A DNA stretch of 64,000 bases from Xanthobacter sp. YC-JY1 (lineage in GTDB: Bacteria > Pseudomonadota > Alphaproteobacteria > Rhizobiales > Xanthobacteraceae), in assembly GCF_021730305.1 (NCBI RefSeq), contig NZ_CP032674.1:2961001-3025000 (forward strand), read 5' to 3'. Within the stretch, counting starts at the first letter, position 1; every line of letters starts with the position of its first letter. The position numbers and the translations under genes were made by a program. The notes under the pieces are model-generated. The model saw only the letters and a list, made by a program, of their open reading frames with translations, ran no database searches and was not told where the DNA came from. This document shows positions 15,965-24,551 of this stretch, one piece after another.

Positions 15965-16867
15965 TCAGGCGATGCGGGCGAGAAAGCCGCGGATGGCGCC
16001 GGCGATCTCCGGCAGATGGGTTTCCAGCGCGAAGTGGCCGGCGTCGTATGTGTGCACTTCGGTCGCGGGCACCAGCGCCTTGAACAGGTCGCGGCCCTCG
16101 GCGGTGAAGAAGGGATCGTTGTCGCCCCACACCACGAGGATGTTGGGCTGGCGGTCCTTCAGATAGGCCTGGAAGGCGGGATAGGCGCCCACATTGTCCT
16201 GGTAGCGATAGAGCAGTTCCAGCTGGATCCGGTCGTTGCCGGGGCGGTCGAGCAGCGCCTGGTCGTGGGTCCAGGTGTCGGGCGAGAGGCGGTCGGCGCG
16301 GGTGGACGAGCCGTGCTCGTACTGGAAGCGCGTGGTCTCGGCGGCGAGGAAGCCGCGGACGGGCTTCTCCGTCTCCGCGTTGCGGTCGGTCCAGTAGGGG
16401 CCGAATGCGGCGGCCGCATTGGCGTGGAAGCCTTCGAGGTTCGCCACCGCGTTCTGCACGATGAGCCCCGTGACCCGCTCGGGATGCCGGGCCGCGAGCC
16501 GGAAGCCAACGGGGCCGCCATAATCCTGCATGTAGAGCGCATAACGGCGGATGCCGAGCCCTTCGAGCAGCGCCTCAACCACATCGGCGAGCTTGTCGAA
16601 GCTGTAGGCGAACGCCTCGGGCGCCGGCGCGCTGGACTGGCCGAAGCCCGGATAGTCCGGGGCGATCACCCGGTAGCGGTCGGCCAGCGCGGGAATGAGG
16701 TTGCGGAACATGTGAGAGGAGGAGGGAAAGCCATGCAGCAGCACGACCACCGGCGCATCGGCCGGGCCGGCCTCCCGATAAAAGATGTCGAGCCCCTGGA
16801 TGGCGGCGCGGTGATAGGCGACCTCGGTCCGGGCGCCGGGGCGCGCGGGGGTGTTGACGGCATGCAT
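15965..16867 (-). CDS. Cytosolic alpha/beta hydrolase with Asp nucleophile
   Basis: The 300-residue protein is read from the ATG after GGAGACATTCC. The same motif set as its neighbour is present: [20 protein letters not shown], nucleophile [18 protein letters not shown] and AGHFALET. No signal peptide is seen, so it is cytosolic. It shares long identical stretches with the downstream paralogue, indicating tandem duplication with one copy gaining a signal peptide. It is divergent from a CGNR-type regulator and its promoter contains repeated GGTTAC motifs, so it is likely induced by that regulator. Database hits would probably name it haloalkane dehalogenase or epoxide hydrolase. Confidence 0.88.
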   Translation of the reverse strand: MHAVNTPARPGARTEVAYHRAAIQGLDIFYREAGPADAPVVVLLHGFPSSSHMFRNLIPALADRYRVIAPDYPGFGQSSAPAPEAFAYSFDKLADVVEALLEGLGIRRYALYMQDYGGPVGFRLAARHPERVTGLIVQNAVANLEGFHANAAAAFGPYWTDRNAETEKPVRGFLAAETTRFQYEHGSSTRADRLSPDTWTHDQALLDRPGNDRIQLELLYRYQDNVGAYPAFQAYLKDRQPNILVVWGDNDPFFTAEGRDLFKALVPATEVHTYDAGHFALETHLPEIAGAIRGFLARIA

Positions 16868-16880
16868 GGAATGTCTCCGC

Positions 16881-17006
16881 GTAACTGGCTTAATGCCACT
16901 TATGGGGTTACACGCCATTCATAACCTGTCAATGCCATTTTATAAGGTTACGTCCGCAATGCGCGCTTGTGCGCACCCGGTAATCGCTTATCTTTCCGGT
17001 TACACG
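16881..17006. promoter_or_regulatory. Divergent control region with repeated GGTTAC motifs
   Basis: Between the hydrolase and the CGNR regulator lie two direct repeats of about 20 bp, at 16892-16911 (AATGCCACTTATGGGGTTAC) and 16931-16951, which share AATGCCA and GGTTAC ends. A third, looser copy ends in GGTTACACG at 16998-17006. GGTTA and TAACC also form an inverted pair around 16906-16925. This layout suggests a regulator operator controlling both genes. Confidence 0.6.
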
Positions 17007-17065
17007 TCCGCCGAAGCCTCACCGGCACAATGCAGGGTCAGGCGGCAGACAGACGAGAGAATCGC

Positions 17066-17641
17066 GTGAACACACCGCAGGAGAACGATTTCCGCGACGG
17101 GATGCCCTTTTTGGGCAGTCGCCTGTGGATCGATCTCGTCAATTCCGCCCCGGCCGCACTGGGCGATTTTCTCGCCACGGACGATGGCTGGCACCGCTGG
17201 CTGCAAGCTGCCGGGCTCGATGCCGGCGCCGCCGATGCGCTGCGGTCACAGGCGCTCGCTCTGCGTGAAACGCTCGCCCGCCTGTTCGAATGCCTCAGGA
17301 CCGGCAGCAGGCCGAAGCCCGCCGACCTCGAGCGCGTCAACGACCTGCTTGCGGCGGGTGCGCCCCAGCCGCGCCTCGCCTGGCGGGGCGGCGCGCTGGT
17401 GGTGGAAGAGCACAGGCCGGAGGGTGCCGGCCCGCTCGCCGCCATCGCCGCCGATTTCGCGGATTTTGCCGCCCGTCACGAGCCGGCGCGGCTCCGGCAC
17501 TGCGCCAATCCCGAGTGCAGCCTCGTCTTCTACGACACCGCGCGCAACGGCACCCGGCGCTGGTGCTCCATGGCCGCCTGCGGAAACCGCAGCAAGGTGC
17601 GCAGCCACCGCCTGCGCGCATCGGCTGTCACCGAGGGATAG
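17066..17641 (+). CDS. CGNR zinc-finger (ABATE domain) regulator
   Basis: The protein has an N-terminal ABATE-type domain (FLGSRLWIDLVNSAPA ... ARLFECLRTGSRP) and a C-terminal zinc finger with CANPECSLVFYD followed by RRWCSMAACGNRSKVRSHR. This is the signature CGNR motif, with four Cys ligands. Such proteins are putative stress-linked transcription regulators. I use the GTG after GAGAGAATC (191 residues); an upstream in-frame ATG at 17030 is possible. It is divergent from the cytosolic alpha/beta hydrolase with repeat motifs between. No ligand is known for this family. Confidence 0.85.
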   Translation: MNTPQENDFRDGMPFLGSRLWIDLVNSAPAALGDFLATDDGWHRWLQAAGLDAGAADALRSQALALRETLARLFECLRTGSRPKPADLERVNDLLAAGAPQPRLAWRGGALVVEEHRPEGAGPLAAIAADFADFAARHEPARLRHCANPECSLVFYDTARNGTRRWCSMAACGNRSKVRSHRLRASAVTEG

Positions 17642-17648
17642 GCCCCGT

Positions 17649-19535
17649 TCAGCAGGCCCGCTGGCCCGCGTCCCGTTCCACCGCGCCCGGCGGCACGAAG
17701 ACCGCCGCCTGGCCAAGGCGCGCCTCGAACTCCTCCGCAGGCACCGGGCGGCCGAACAGATAGCCCTGCCCTTCCGGACAATGGCGCTCGGCGAGGTAGG
17801 CCCGCTCGGCCTCGGTCTCGATGCCCTCGGCGATCACGTCCATGTCGAGAGCCCGCCCCATCTCCAGGATGGCGGCGATGACCGCCGCCTCGCGCGGCGC
17901 GTGCAGCATGGCCTGAACGAAGCTGCGATCGAGCTTGATGCAGCTCACCGGAAACCGGGTCAGCAGGCTGAGCGAGGCATAGCCGGTGCCGAAATCGTCG
18001 AAGGCGATACGGACGCCCATCTGCCGCAGCCGCGCCAAGGCGTCGATGGCGTTGGAATGATCCGAGAGCACGATGTTCTCGGTGATCTCAAGCTCCAGCG
18101 CCTCCGGCGGCAGACCGTGCCGCGCCAGCGACTCCTCCACCTCGCGGGGTAGATCGCCGGTGCGAAACTGCGAGGCGAAGAGATTGACGGCCATGCGGAA
18201 ATCGGCGGCGCCCTGCCGTCGCCAGCGGGCCGCCTGGGCGCACCCCTCCTCGATGACCCAACGCCCAACCTGGGGCGCCAGCGCACTCCCCTCCAGCGTC
18301 GGCAGGAAGGCCGCCGGAGACAGCAGGCCGCGGCTGGGATGCATCCAGCGGATGAGCGCTTCCGCGCCGATCAGCGCCCCGTCCGACAGGCGCACCTGCG
18401 GCTGATAGAAAAGCAGGAATTCCCCGTTCGCCACCGCCCGGTGGAGATCGATGCTGGAGAGACGACGGTCCATCGCATCGGTGCGCAGCGCCGGAGAATA
18501 GAGCGCCACGTTCGCGCTCGCCTCGGCCTTGGCGGCGTGGAGCGCGAGGTCGGCATCGCCGATCAGTTCCACCGGCTCCTGCGCATCGCGCGGGGACAGC
18601 GCAATGCCGCAGCTCGCACTGATCCGCATGTCTTCGTGCCCGATGGGGGCAAGCTCGGAGATCTTGGCCAGAAGCTGGCGGGCGAAGGGCTTGGCCGCCT
18701 CCGCCGTCAGCCCGCAGACCAGCATCGCGAACTCGTCTCCACCCACGCGCGCGACGGCGGTGCCGCCCGACGCCTCGGCGACCAGAAGCTGGCCGATGGC
18801 CCTCAACACATCGTCGCCCGCGGCAGGGCCGAGGATGTTGTTGATGTCCTTGAAGCCGTCCACGTCCACCATCAGCAGTCCGCAGGCGCGGCCGGAGAGA
18901 AGCGCCGCCTCGACCGCCCGGTAGAACTGGCGGCGGTTGGGCAGACCGGTCAAGGCGTCGATCTGGGCGAGGTGCGCGAGGTGCTCCGGCCCTACGACCC
19001 GGTTCGGGGCTGCCGTTCGGCCCGCCGACGCGGCCATGGCGATGCGGCGAATTTCCAGCCGATCCATCACCATGTGGGCGAGGTCGCTCAGGCGGACACG
19101 ATCCTCGGCGCTGAAGCCGTCATAGGGCACGGTATCGAGAATGCAGAGCACGCCGATGGCGTGGCCTTCCGCCGAGAGCAGTGGCACGCCGGCATAGAAG
19201 CGGATGTTGGTGGGGCCGGAAACCAGCGGATTGTCGTGAAAGCGATCATCGTGCGTGGCGTCCGGCACGACCATGGTGGCGCCCTGGAGGATGGTGTGGG
19301 CGCAGAAGGACACTTCCCGGCGCTTGTCCACGTCATCGCCAAACCCGGCGCTTGCCGCGAAGAACACGCTATCGGCGCCGATCATGTTCACGGCGGCCAT
19401 CGGTACGTTGAAGACCCGCAGGGCCATCTCGACCAGCGGCGTCAGGCCGGCGACTGTCCCCTGGCCGTCCAGGCCATAACTATCGAGCGCCGCGAGACGG
19501 TCTTTCTCGTGGGGAGGTATTTGAGGACATTTCAT
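17649..19535 (-). CDS. GAF-GGDEF-EAL cyclic-di-GMP signalling protein
   Basis: The 628-residue protein starts at an ATG after GGGGGAAAAGGG. Residues about 10-160 form a GAF sensor (VNMIGADSVFFAASAGFG ... FYAGVPLLSAEGHAIGVLCILD). The GGDEF domain follows with TGLPNRRQFY and an intact RVGGDEF. No RxxD inhibitory site is seen five residues upstream. The EAL domain has intact GAEALIRW, ITENIV, DDFGTGYASL and AEGIETEAE, so both synthesis and breakdown of cyclic-di-GMP are possible. It is cytosolic, with no membrane segment. It is convergent with the CGNR gene, their stop codons being 7 bp apart. Confidence 0.92.
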   Translation of the reverse strand: MKCPQIPPHEKDRLAALDSYGLDGQGTVAGLTPLVEMALRVFNVPMAAVNMIGADSVFFAASAGFGDDVDKRREVSFCAHTILQGATMVVPDATHDDRFHDNPLVSGPTNIRFYAGVPLLSAEGHAIGVLCILDTVPYDGFSAEDRVRLSDLAHMVMDRLEIRRIAMAASAGRTAAPNRVVGPEHLAHLAQIDALTGLPNRRQFYRAVEAALLSGRACGLLMVDVDGFKDINNILGPAAGDDVLRAIGQLLVAEASGGTAVARVGGDEFAMLVCGLTAEAAKPFARQLLAKISELAPIGHEDMRISASCGIALSPRDAQEPVELIGDADLALHAAKAEASANVALYSPALRTDAMDRRLSSIDLHRAVANGEFLLFYQPQVRLSDGALIGAEALIRWMHPSRGLLSPAAFLPTLEGSALAPQVGRWVIEEGCAQAARWRRQGAADFRMAVNLFASQFRTGDLPREVEESLARHGLPPEALELEITENIVLSDHSNAIDALARLRQMGVRIAFDDFGTGYASLSLLTRFPVSCIKLDRSFVQAMLHAPREAAVIAAILEMGRALDMDVIAEGIETEAERAYLAERHCPEGQGYLFGRPVPAEEFEARLGQAAVFVPPGAVERDAGQRAC

Positions 19536-19863
19536 CCCTTTTCCCCCTTTCGTCAGCAGCTTAGGCCAAGCGAAATCGGGCATTTATTCGCCTCAAAGTA
19601 GCACGATGCGACCTTGAGCGCGAGCAGGGGGTGTCCTGAGCCGTCTCGGGATCGATACGTAAACCGGTGCGTACCCGGCTCCCTCCCTCACCGGCGAAAC
19701 GCAAAAGGGCCGCCTTGCGGCGACCCTTTTGAGACCTTGGAACCAAGGATTTGGTTGCGGGGGTGCGCAGTGACCGGCCCCCGCCGAGCGGCTCAGGCGC
19801 CCTGCTGCGGCGGATGTCGGCCTTATCCGCTTCATCGACTGCGGAGGCGGAAGCTTTGGCCGA
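19536..19863. other. Gene-free stretch carrying the left tRNA-end repeat
   Basis: I see no convincing gene in these 328 bp. The upstream region of the GGDEF-EAL gene occupies the left part. From 19647 it contains the duplicated element described separately, then a short unassigned GC-rich stretch up to the end of the truncated thiolase. Confidence 0.7.
19647..19769 (-). repeat. Left copy of a tRNA(fMet)-3'-end/terminator repeat (putative att-like site)
   Basis: The core, 19697-19769, matches 40749-40821 at 71 of 73 positions in the same orientation, and weaker similarity extends 32 nt further left (19647-19678). On the minus strand it reads CCCCCGCAACCA, the 3' end of an initiator-tRNA-Met-like gene including CCA. 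A short spacer and a 12-bp terminator hairpin with a U-run (19703-19730) follow. No other tRNA sequence is present, so it is a 3'-end fragment. Such fragments mark island attachment sites in many alphaproteobacteria. Confidence 0.75.
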
Positions 19864-20715
19864 TCAGGGTTCGATGCGCTCAATGATGGTCGCGGTGCCG
19901 ATGCCGCCACCACAGCACATGGATTGCAGACCGAACCGCCCACCACGCCGCTCAAGCTCGCCGATCAGCAGCGTCATCAGCCGCGCCCCGGACGAGCCCA
20001 GCGGATGGCCCATGGCAATAGCCCCGCCGTTCACGTTCACCCGAGAGAGGTCGGGTTGGATATCCTCGATCCAGTCCCCGAGCACCGAAGCAAATGCCTC
20101 GTTGATCTCGAACAGATCAATGTCGCCCAGCGCCAGCCCGGCGCGGCTGAGTATGCCCCGTGTCGCCGGGATCGGGCCGGTGAGCATGATCTCAGGATCT
20201 ACACCGACGACCAATTGCGCATGGAGGCGGGCGCGGGGCGTAAGCCCCAGAAAGCGGGCCTTGCTGGCGCTCATGAGCAGGAGTGCGGCCGCGCCATCCG
20301 AGACCTGACTGGCATTGCCCGCCGTCACCCGCCCGGCCGGCCGGAACGACGGCTTCAGCGTGGCGAGCTTCTCCACGCTTGATCCCGGCCGCACACCCTC
20401 GTCCCGCGTGAGCACTACGCCGTCGGCTCCCTCGACAGGGATCATGTCGGCGTCGAAGCGGCCCGCCTCCTGCGCCGCGGCGGCGCGGCGATGGCTTTCC
20501 ACGGAGAGCTCATCCAGATAGATGCGATCGAGGTGCCACCGTTCCGCGATCCGCTCGGCCGCTTCCCCCATGCTGGGCATGGAGAAGCGCTCTACCAGAT
20601 CCTTCGGATAACGCGCGCCGTAGCGCGTGTCGTCATTGCCGCCACGGGTGGCCGACATGATTTCGACACCGCCGGCCACAACCACATCGCAGACGCCGGA
20701 TCGGATCACCTCAGT
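19864..20715 (-). pseudogene. Thiolase (acetyl-CoA acyltransferase), 5'-truncated remnant
   Basis: The C-terminal two-thirds of a thiolase is intact: IRSGVCDVVVAGGVEIMS, FEINEAFASVL, the His motif GHPLGSSGARLM and the terminal Cys in CCGGGIG. Everything upstream is missing, including the nucleophilic Cys segment (normally C-x-S-S). An open frame continues upstream to 21060, but that part is antisense to a flavoprotein fragment and shows no thiolase similarity. The break is at about 20713-20722, where an oppositely oriented flavoprotein remnant begins. It cannot be an active thiolase. Confidence 0.8.
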
Positions 20716-20721
20716 TGGAGC

Positions 20722-21165
20722 GTCGACAACGCGCGTGAGATCGAGGCTGGAATCTTCCACCGCGCCGATACCCTTGAAGGGCTTGCGGTGCTGATGGGCG
20801 TGCCCGGGCCTAAGCTGCGCACCACCGTGGAAGCCTGGAATGCCGCTGTCGCGGCGGGCCGCGACACGGCGTTTGGACGGCTGCCGGAAACCATGGCGCC
20901 AATCAGCGAGCCTCCCTTCTATTTCGGGCGGGTTCGCCCCATCGTCATCAACACCCAGGGTGGTCCGTGCCACGATGTGCGCCAGCGCGTGCTGGACCCC
21001 TTCGGCGCGCCAATCCCCGGCCTCTACGCCGCGGGGGAACTCGGCAGCCTGTTCGGTCACATCTATATGAGCGGCGGCAACCTCGCCGAATGTGTCGTCG
21101 GCGGCCGCACCGCCGGCCGGCAGGCGGCCGAGGCGCGATCACGGGCGCTCCAGCCTGAGGCGTAG
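20722..21165 (+). pseudogene. FAD-binding-2 flavoprotein (ketosteroid dehydrogenase/fumarate reductase type), C-terminal remnant
   Basis: About 147 codons match the C-terminus of FAD-dependent 3-ketosteroid-dehydrogenase/fumarate-reductase-like proteins: ADTLEGLAVLMGVP, LRTTVEAWN, PIVINTQGGPCHD, and the FAD-closing segment GLYAAGELGSLFGHIYMSGGNLAECVVGGR. The N-terminal dinucleotide-binding domain (GxGxxG) is absent. The frame is open further left, to 20491, only because it runs antisense to the thiolase remnant. Together with the thiolase it looks like debris of a deleted catabolic (steroid or acyl-CoA) cluster. Confidence 0.78.
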
Positions 21166-21243
21166 AAGTGGGCCAGAGATCTCGATCTAGGCGGCTCGAT
21201 CGAGCCCGAGCTACTGAATGGCTGCCGTGCGCCTTGACCCGAC

Positions 21244-21621
21244 CTACACGCTGGCGAGCGGGCCGTAAGCCCAGGCCTTGCAGACGATCTTCCAGCCGTC
21301 GGCATACTTTACCAAAAGGAGGTCATCGACGAAGCGGTTGGGCAGCAAAGCGTCACGCACCCGCACATGGGCGGTGGAGGGGCTGGTCAGCGTGACGGCG
21401 ACCACTTCGTCGTGGCGCGGGTCGTTGCGCGAGGCAGGGGCGGCCCGTCCCGCCACCCGCTCCATATAGGCATCCATGCCGAGGGCCGCGGTGTTTCCGC
21501 CCTCGGAGGAGAAGAGCTGGGCCTGCGGATGGAAGGCCTTCCGGAAGCCTTCGACGCTACCGAAGTAGAGCGCATCGAAATAGCCCTGCACCACGGCCAG
21601 AATGTCTTCGATCTCGTTCAT
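21244..21621 (-). CDS. NTF2-like (lumazine-binding/SnoaL-type) small protein
   Basis: The 125-residue protein has the NTF2-like cone fold signature: an initial helix (IEDILAVVQGYFDALYFGSVEGFRKAF), HPQAQLFSS, and beta strands ending DDLLLVKYADGWKIVCKAW. Such proteins bind or turn over small organic molecules. Its ATG overlaps the stop of the upstream aminotransferase by 4 nt, so the two are translationally coupled and probably serve one pathway. The catalytic role is not predictable. Confidence 0.82.
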   Translation of the reverse strand: MNEIEDILAVVQGYFDALYFGSVEGFRKAFHPQAQLFSSEGGNTAALGMDAYMERVAGRAAPASRNDPRHDEVVAVTLTSPSTAHVRVRDALLPNRFVDDLLLVKYADGWKIVCKAWAYGPLASV

Positions 21622-22937
21622 CCCCGGGCGCCTTCCATTGCCGTGTTGTGCTCGCGATCCGCGAGAAAGAGGTTTTCATCGAGAATGCCAAGAAGGGTCT
21701 CGGCTTCCTGCTCCGCGATGATGAGGGGCGGCGCGAGGAAGAGGGAGACCTGCTCCCCGCTGGTGCCGATCACCGCGCCCTGGGCCAGCGCGCCCGCCGC
21801 CACTCGCGAGGCGATGGGAGGCTCAGCCGTATCGGCGCGCCAGTCGCGCCAGTCCGGGCCGAACAATTCGATGGTCCAGTGGAGGCCCTGTCCGGCCACC
21901 CGGGCAACACTGGGATGGCGGGCGGCGATCTCGCGCAGGCGGCGGGCGAAGAGCGTTTCCAGCGCCGCGACCCGCGCCAGCAGGTCCTCCTCCACAAGGA
22001 TATCCAGATAGGCGGACACCGCGGCCATCGCCATGGGATGGCCGCGCAATGTGCCGTAGTTCTGCCAGCTCTTTCCGTCGAGCTCGGCCAGCACGTCCTT
22101 GGAGAGGATGATCGCCGCAACCGGCGCCATGCCGCCGCCGAGGCCCTTGCCCAGCGTGACTATGTCCGGCCGGCTCGCACCCCCGGTGAAGGCGAAGTGG
22201 CGGCCGGCGCGGCCGAGGCCGGTCACCACCTCGTCGGCGATCCAGAGCGTGCCGCAGCTGCGCGCGAGGTCCGCCATCGCATCCTGATAGGCCGCGTCGT
22301 GATAGAAGCCTCCCTGGGTGTAGTCGACGATCACGGCGGCCGACTGGGACAGCTTGCCGGCTTCGCCCGCGAGGCGCTCTGCGGCAGAGACCTGAGACGG
22401 GGCGGCATCGGCGAGATAGAGTGCGCCATCGGGCGCGGGCAACACATGCACCTGCGCGCCGGGCGGCGGCACCTTGGTGACGCCCGGGGCGGCGAGGCCG
22501 CCATGCCAGTGCGGCTGGACCGTGACATCGCGGCTCAGACCGACAAGGCCGTGATAGGCGCGCTCGCGGGTGGCGATGGCCTTCCGGCCCGTAATGGCCT
22601 GCGACAGCGAGAGCGCGAGGTCGTTGGCCTCGCTGCCGCTCAAGCAGAAGCGCACGGCGCCCGCCCAGTGCGTCTCCTCGCTCAGGCCCACCTCGAAGAG
22701 ACGCTCGGCTGCGGCGTCCCGCCCGCGCCAGTTCCAGCCCTCGCTCACCATCGGAAGGGAGGCCGCCTCGCGCAGTGCAGCGGCCATGCGCGGATGGCCA
22801 TGCCCCAGCGGACCGCCGGTATTGCTGCCGTCGAGAACCCTGCGTCCGTCGCTGAGATGGAAATAGACGCCCTCGCCCCCCACCACCAGCGGCGCAGCCG
22901 AGCCGGCGTTAAGACCCGTCCGAAGCAGCCTGCTCAT
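21618..22937 (-). CDS. Class III PLP-dependent aminotransferase
   Basis: The protein begins at an ATG after AAGGA (439 residues); an ATG seven codons upstream is less well placed. Fold-type-I class III motifs are visible: GGPLGHGHPRM, CLSGSEANDLAL, IADEVVTGLGRAGRHFAF with the PLP-ring Asp, and the Schiff-base lysine in TLGKGLGGGMAP. The closest known relatives would be glutamate-1-semialdehyde aminomutase-like and omega-amino-acid transaminases. It lies downstream of a MocR regulator, HyuA/HyuB and a peptide-type transporter on the same strand, which suggests that the amine or amino acid freed by the hydantoinase is its substrate. Confidence 0.9.
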   Translation of the reverse strand: MSRLLRTGLNAGSAAPLVVGGEGVYFHLSDGRRVLDGSNTGGPLGHGHPRMAAALREAASLPMVSEGWNWRGRDAAAERLFEVGLSEETHWAGAVRFCLSGSEANDLALSLSQAITGRKAIATRERAYHGLVGLSRDVTVQPHWHGGLAAPGVTKVPPPGAQVHVLPAPDGALYLADAAPSQVSAAERLAGEAGKLSQSAAVIVDYTQGGFYHDAAYQDAMADLARSCGTLWIADEVVTGLGRAGRHFAFTGGASRPDIVTLGKGLGGGMAPVAAIILSKDVLAELDGKSWQNYGTLRGHPMAMAAVSAYLDILVEEDLLARVAALETLFARRLREIAARHPSVARVAGQGLHWTIELFGPDWRDWRADTAEPPIASRVAAGALAQGAVIGTSGEQVSLFLAPPLIIAEQEAETLLGILDENLFLADREHNTAMEGARG

Positions 22938-23016
22938 TGCGCGTTCCTTACCCGTCATGGGGGCGAACCTAGAAAGGCACGCTGGATCGCGATAGCTCCA
23001 GTTTCAGGGATAATCG

Positions 23017-23025
23017 GTGAGCCAG
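23017..23025. promoter_or_regulatory. GTGAGCCAG motif upstream of the aminotransferase
   Basis: This 9-mer lies in the 92-bp gap between the MocR gene and the aminotransferase start and recurs at 33468-33476 upstream of the transporter operon. A shared MocR operator is a reasonable guess; a 9-bp match could also be chance. Confidence 0.3.
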
Positions 23026-23029
23026 ATTT

Positions 23030-24475
23030 CTAGGCCGGAAAGAGCGCGGCGACGGCCGAGAGCTTGCCGAACGCCTCCTCCTTGGGGAGCCGGCCATAGC
23101 CGATGATCAGTCCCTGGCGATCCGCCGGCCCCACGTAGCATTGCGAAAGAGGCTGCACGAAATGGCCGGTGCCGCGACTGCGGCGGGAAATGTCCGTGTC
23201 GCTGATGCGGTCCGCGAGGCCGGGACGGAACTGTGCCGTCAGGTGCAGGCCAGCTGGGAGCGAGGCGATTTCCACCTTGTTGCCCATCAGCGCCTCGACC
23301 GCATCGATCACCGCCTTCTGGCGTTCCGCATACACCTTGCGCATGCGCCGGATGTACCGCAGCAGGTGGCCTTCGCGCAGGAACCGCGCGAGCGCGAGCT
23401 GAGCGGTACCTGCGGGATGCACGTCGACCCGCGCGCGGCCGCGGCCGAAGGCGTCGACAAAGCGCGGGCTCGCCACCAGATAGCCCATGCGCAGGCTCGG
23501 CAGCATGACCTTTGAGAAGGTCCCGAGATAGACCACCCGCCCCGAGCGATCGAGCGACTTGAGGGAGGCTGTCATGCTGCCGCGATGGCGGAATTCGGAA
23601 TTGTAATCGTCCTCGATGATCCAGCTGCCCTGCCGGTTGGCCCATTCCAGCAGCGCCTGGCGCCGCTCCAGCGCCATAGGCACGCCGAGCGGAAACTGGT
23701 GCGAGGGCGTCACGACCGCCACCTTGGCGTTGGGCGCGCGCCGGATCCCCTCCTCTACCACCAGTCCCTTGTCGTCCACCGGCACCGGAACGAGCCGTGC
23801 GCCGGCGGCCTTCAGGCTCCAGCGGGCCTCGATGAAGCCGGGCTCCTCCACCCACACCTCGTCACCCGGATTGAGCAGCATGCGGCTGCACAGATTGAGC
23901 GCGCCGGAACTGGCGGAGGTGATGGCCACCTCCTCCGGCTGGCACAGCAGGCCGCGCACCGCACCGAGATATTCCGCCGTCGCCTCGCGCAAGGGCGTCC
24001 AGCCCAGCGGCGACATGTCGATACAGGCGGAGGGCGGCGGGTTCGCCCAGCTCTGGCGCAGCATCCGCGACCAGACCTCGAACGGGAAGGTGGAGAGATC
24101 CGGGGCGCCCGGACTGAAGGGGGAGCCGAGGTCGAACTCGTAGCCGGTCTCCAGCACCGCCTGCCAGGCGTCGGACAGCCAGTCCCCATCGGTCCCGGCT
24201 TCGGCGACGGGCAAAGCGGCGCCCGAGGATTTCGCCACGGCGGCGACCTCGACGCCGCCGCGCGGCACCGAGCGCAGATAGCCTTCCGAATAGAGGAGGT
24301 CGAAGGCGGTGAGGACGATGGCGCGCGAGCAGCCCAGCTCTTCCGCCAGCGTCCTCGACCCCGCCAGCCGCGTGCCGGCCTGGAGCCGGCCGTCCAGGAT
24401 CTGATTGCGCAGATGGGCGGCAACCTGCTGGTAGAGTGGCAGGTCGGAGCCGCGGTCCAGTCCGAGCCCGGCCAT
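23030..24475 (-). CDS. MocR/PdxR-type GntR regulator with aminotransferase domain
   Basis: The 481-residue protein combines a GntR winged helix (DLPLYQQVAAHLRNQILDGRLQAGTRLAGSRTLAEELGCSRAIVLTAF region, residues about 10-75) with a fold-type-I aminotransferase-like domain. The PLP lysine sits in GTFSKVMLPSLRMGY and PLP-phosphate contacts lie near GYDRLPKEE-like residues at the end. MocR regulators bind PLP or a PLP-amino acid adduct and act on nearby transport or catabolic genes. It is embedded between HyuB and the aminotransferase, so it probably controls this operon. The start is chosen by domain homology; the ribosome site is weak. Confidence 0.9.
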   Translation of the reverse strand: MAGLGLDRGSDLPLYQQVAAHLRNQILDGRLQAGTRLAGSRTLAEELGCSRAIVLTAFDLLYSEGYLRSVPRGGVEVAAVAKSSGAALPVAEAGTDGDWLSDAWQAVLETGYEFDLGSPFSPGAPDLSTFPFEVWSRMLRQSWANPPPSACIDMSPLGWTPLREATAEYLGAVRGLLCQPEEVAITSASSGALNLCSRMLLNPGDEVWVEEPGFIEARWSLKAAGARLVPVPVDDKGLVVEEGIRRAPNAKVAVVTPSHQFPLGVPMALERRQALLEWANRQGSWIIEDDYNSEFRHRGSMTASLKSLDRSGRVVYLGTFSKVMLPSLRMGYLVASPRFVDAFGRGRARVDVHPAGTAQLALARFLREGHLLRYIRRMRKVYAERQKAVIDAVEALMGNKVEIASLPAGLHLTAQFRPGLADRISDTDISRRSRGTGHFVQPLSQCYVGPADRQGLIIGYGRLPKEEAFGKLSAVAALFPA

Positions 24476-24551
24476 GGAAATGCGGCGCCCGGCGGCGGCA
24501 GGCCCGGCGACGCGGCGTTCCCTGGGTTGGCTCGGCACGGTTCGGCGCCCC

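Noticed and set aside
16892-17006. GTAACC motifs (minus strand) as further SigF-type promoters
   Set aside because: In none of the three copies is GTAACC followed 16 nt later by CGAA; they fit a local regulator repeat better.
19697-19769. An intact tRNA gene at the repeat copies
   Set aside because: Only the last 12-13 nt of the acceptor strand with CCA are present; no T-arm, anticodon or D-arm sequence adjoins either copy.
20716-21060. Extension of the thiolase frame upstream to 21060
   Set aside because: Translation beyond the break shows no thiolase similarity and is antisense to the conserved end of a flavoprotein.
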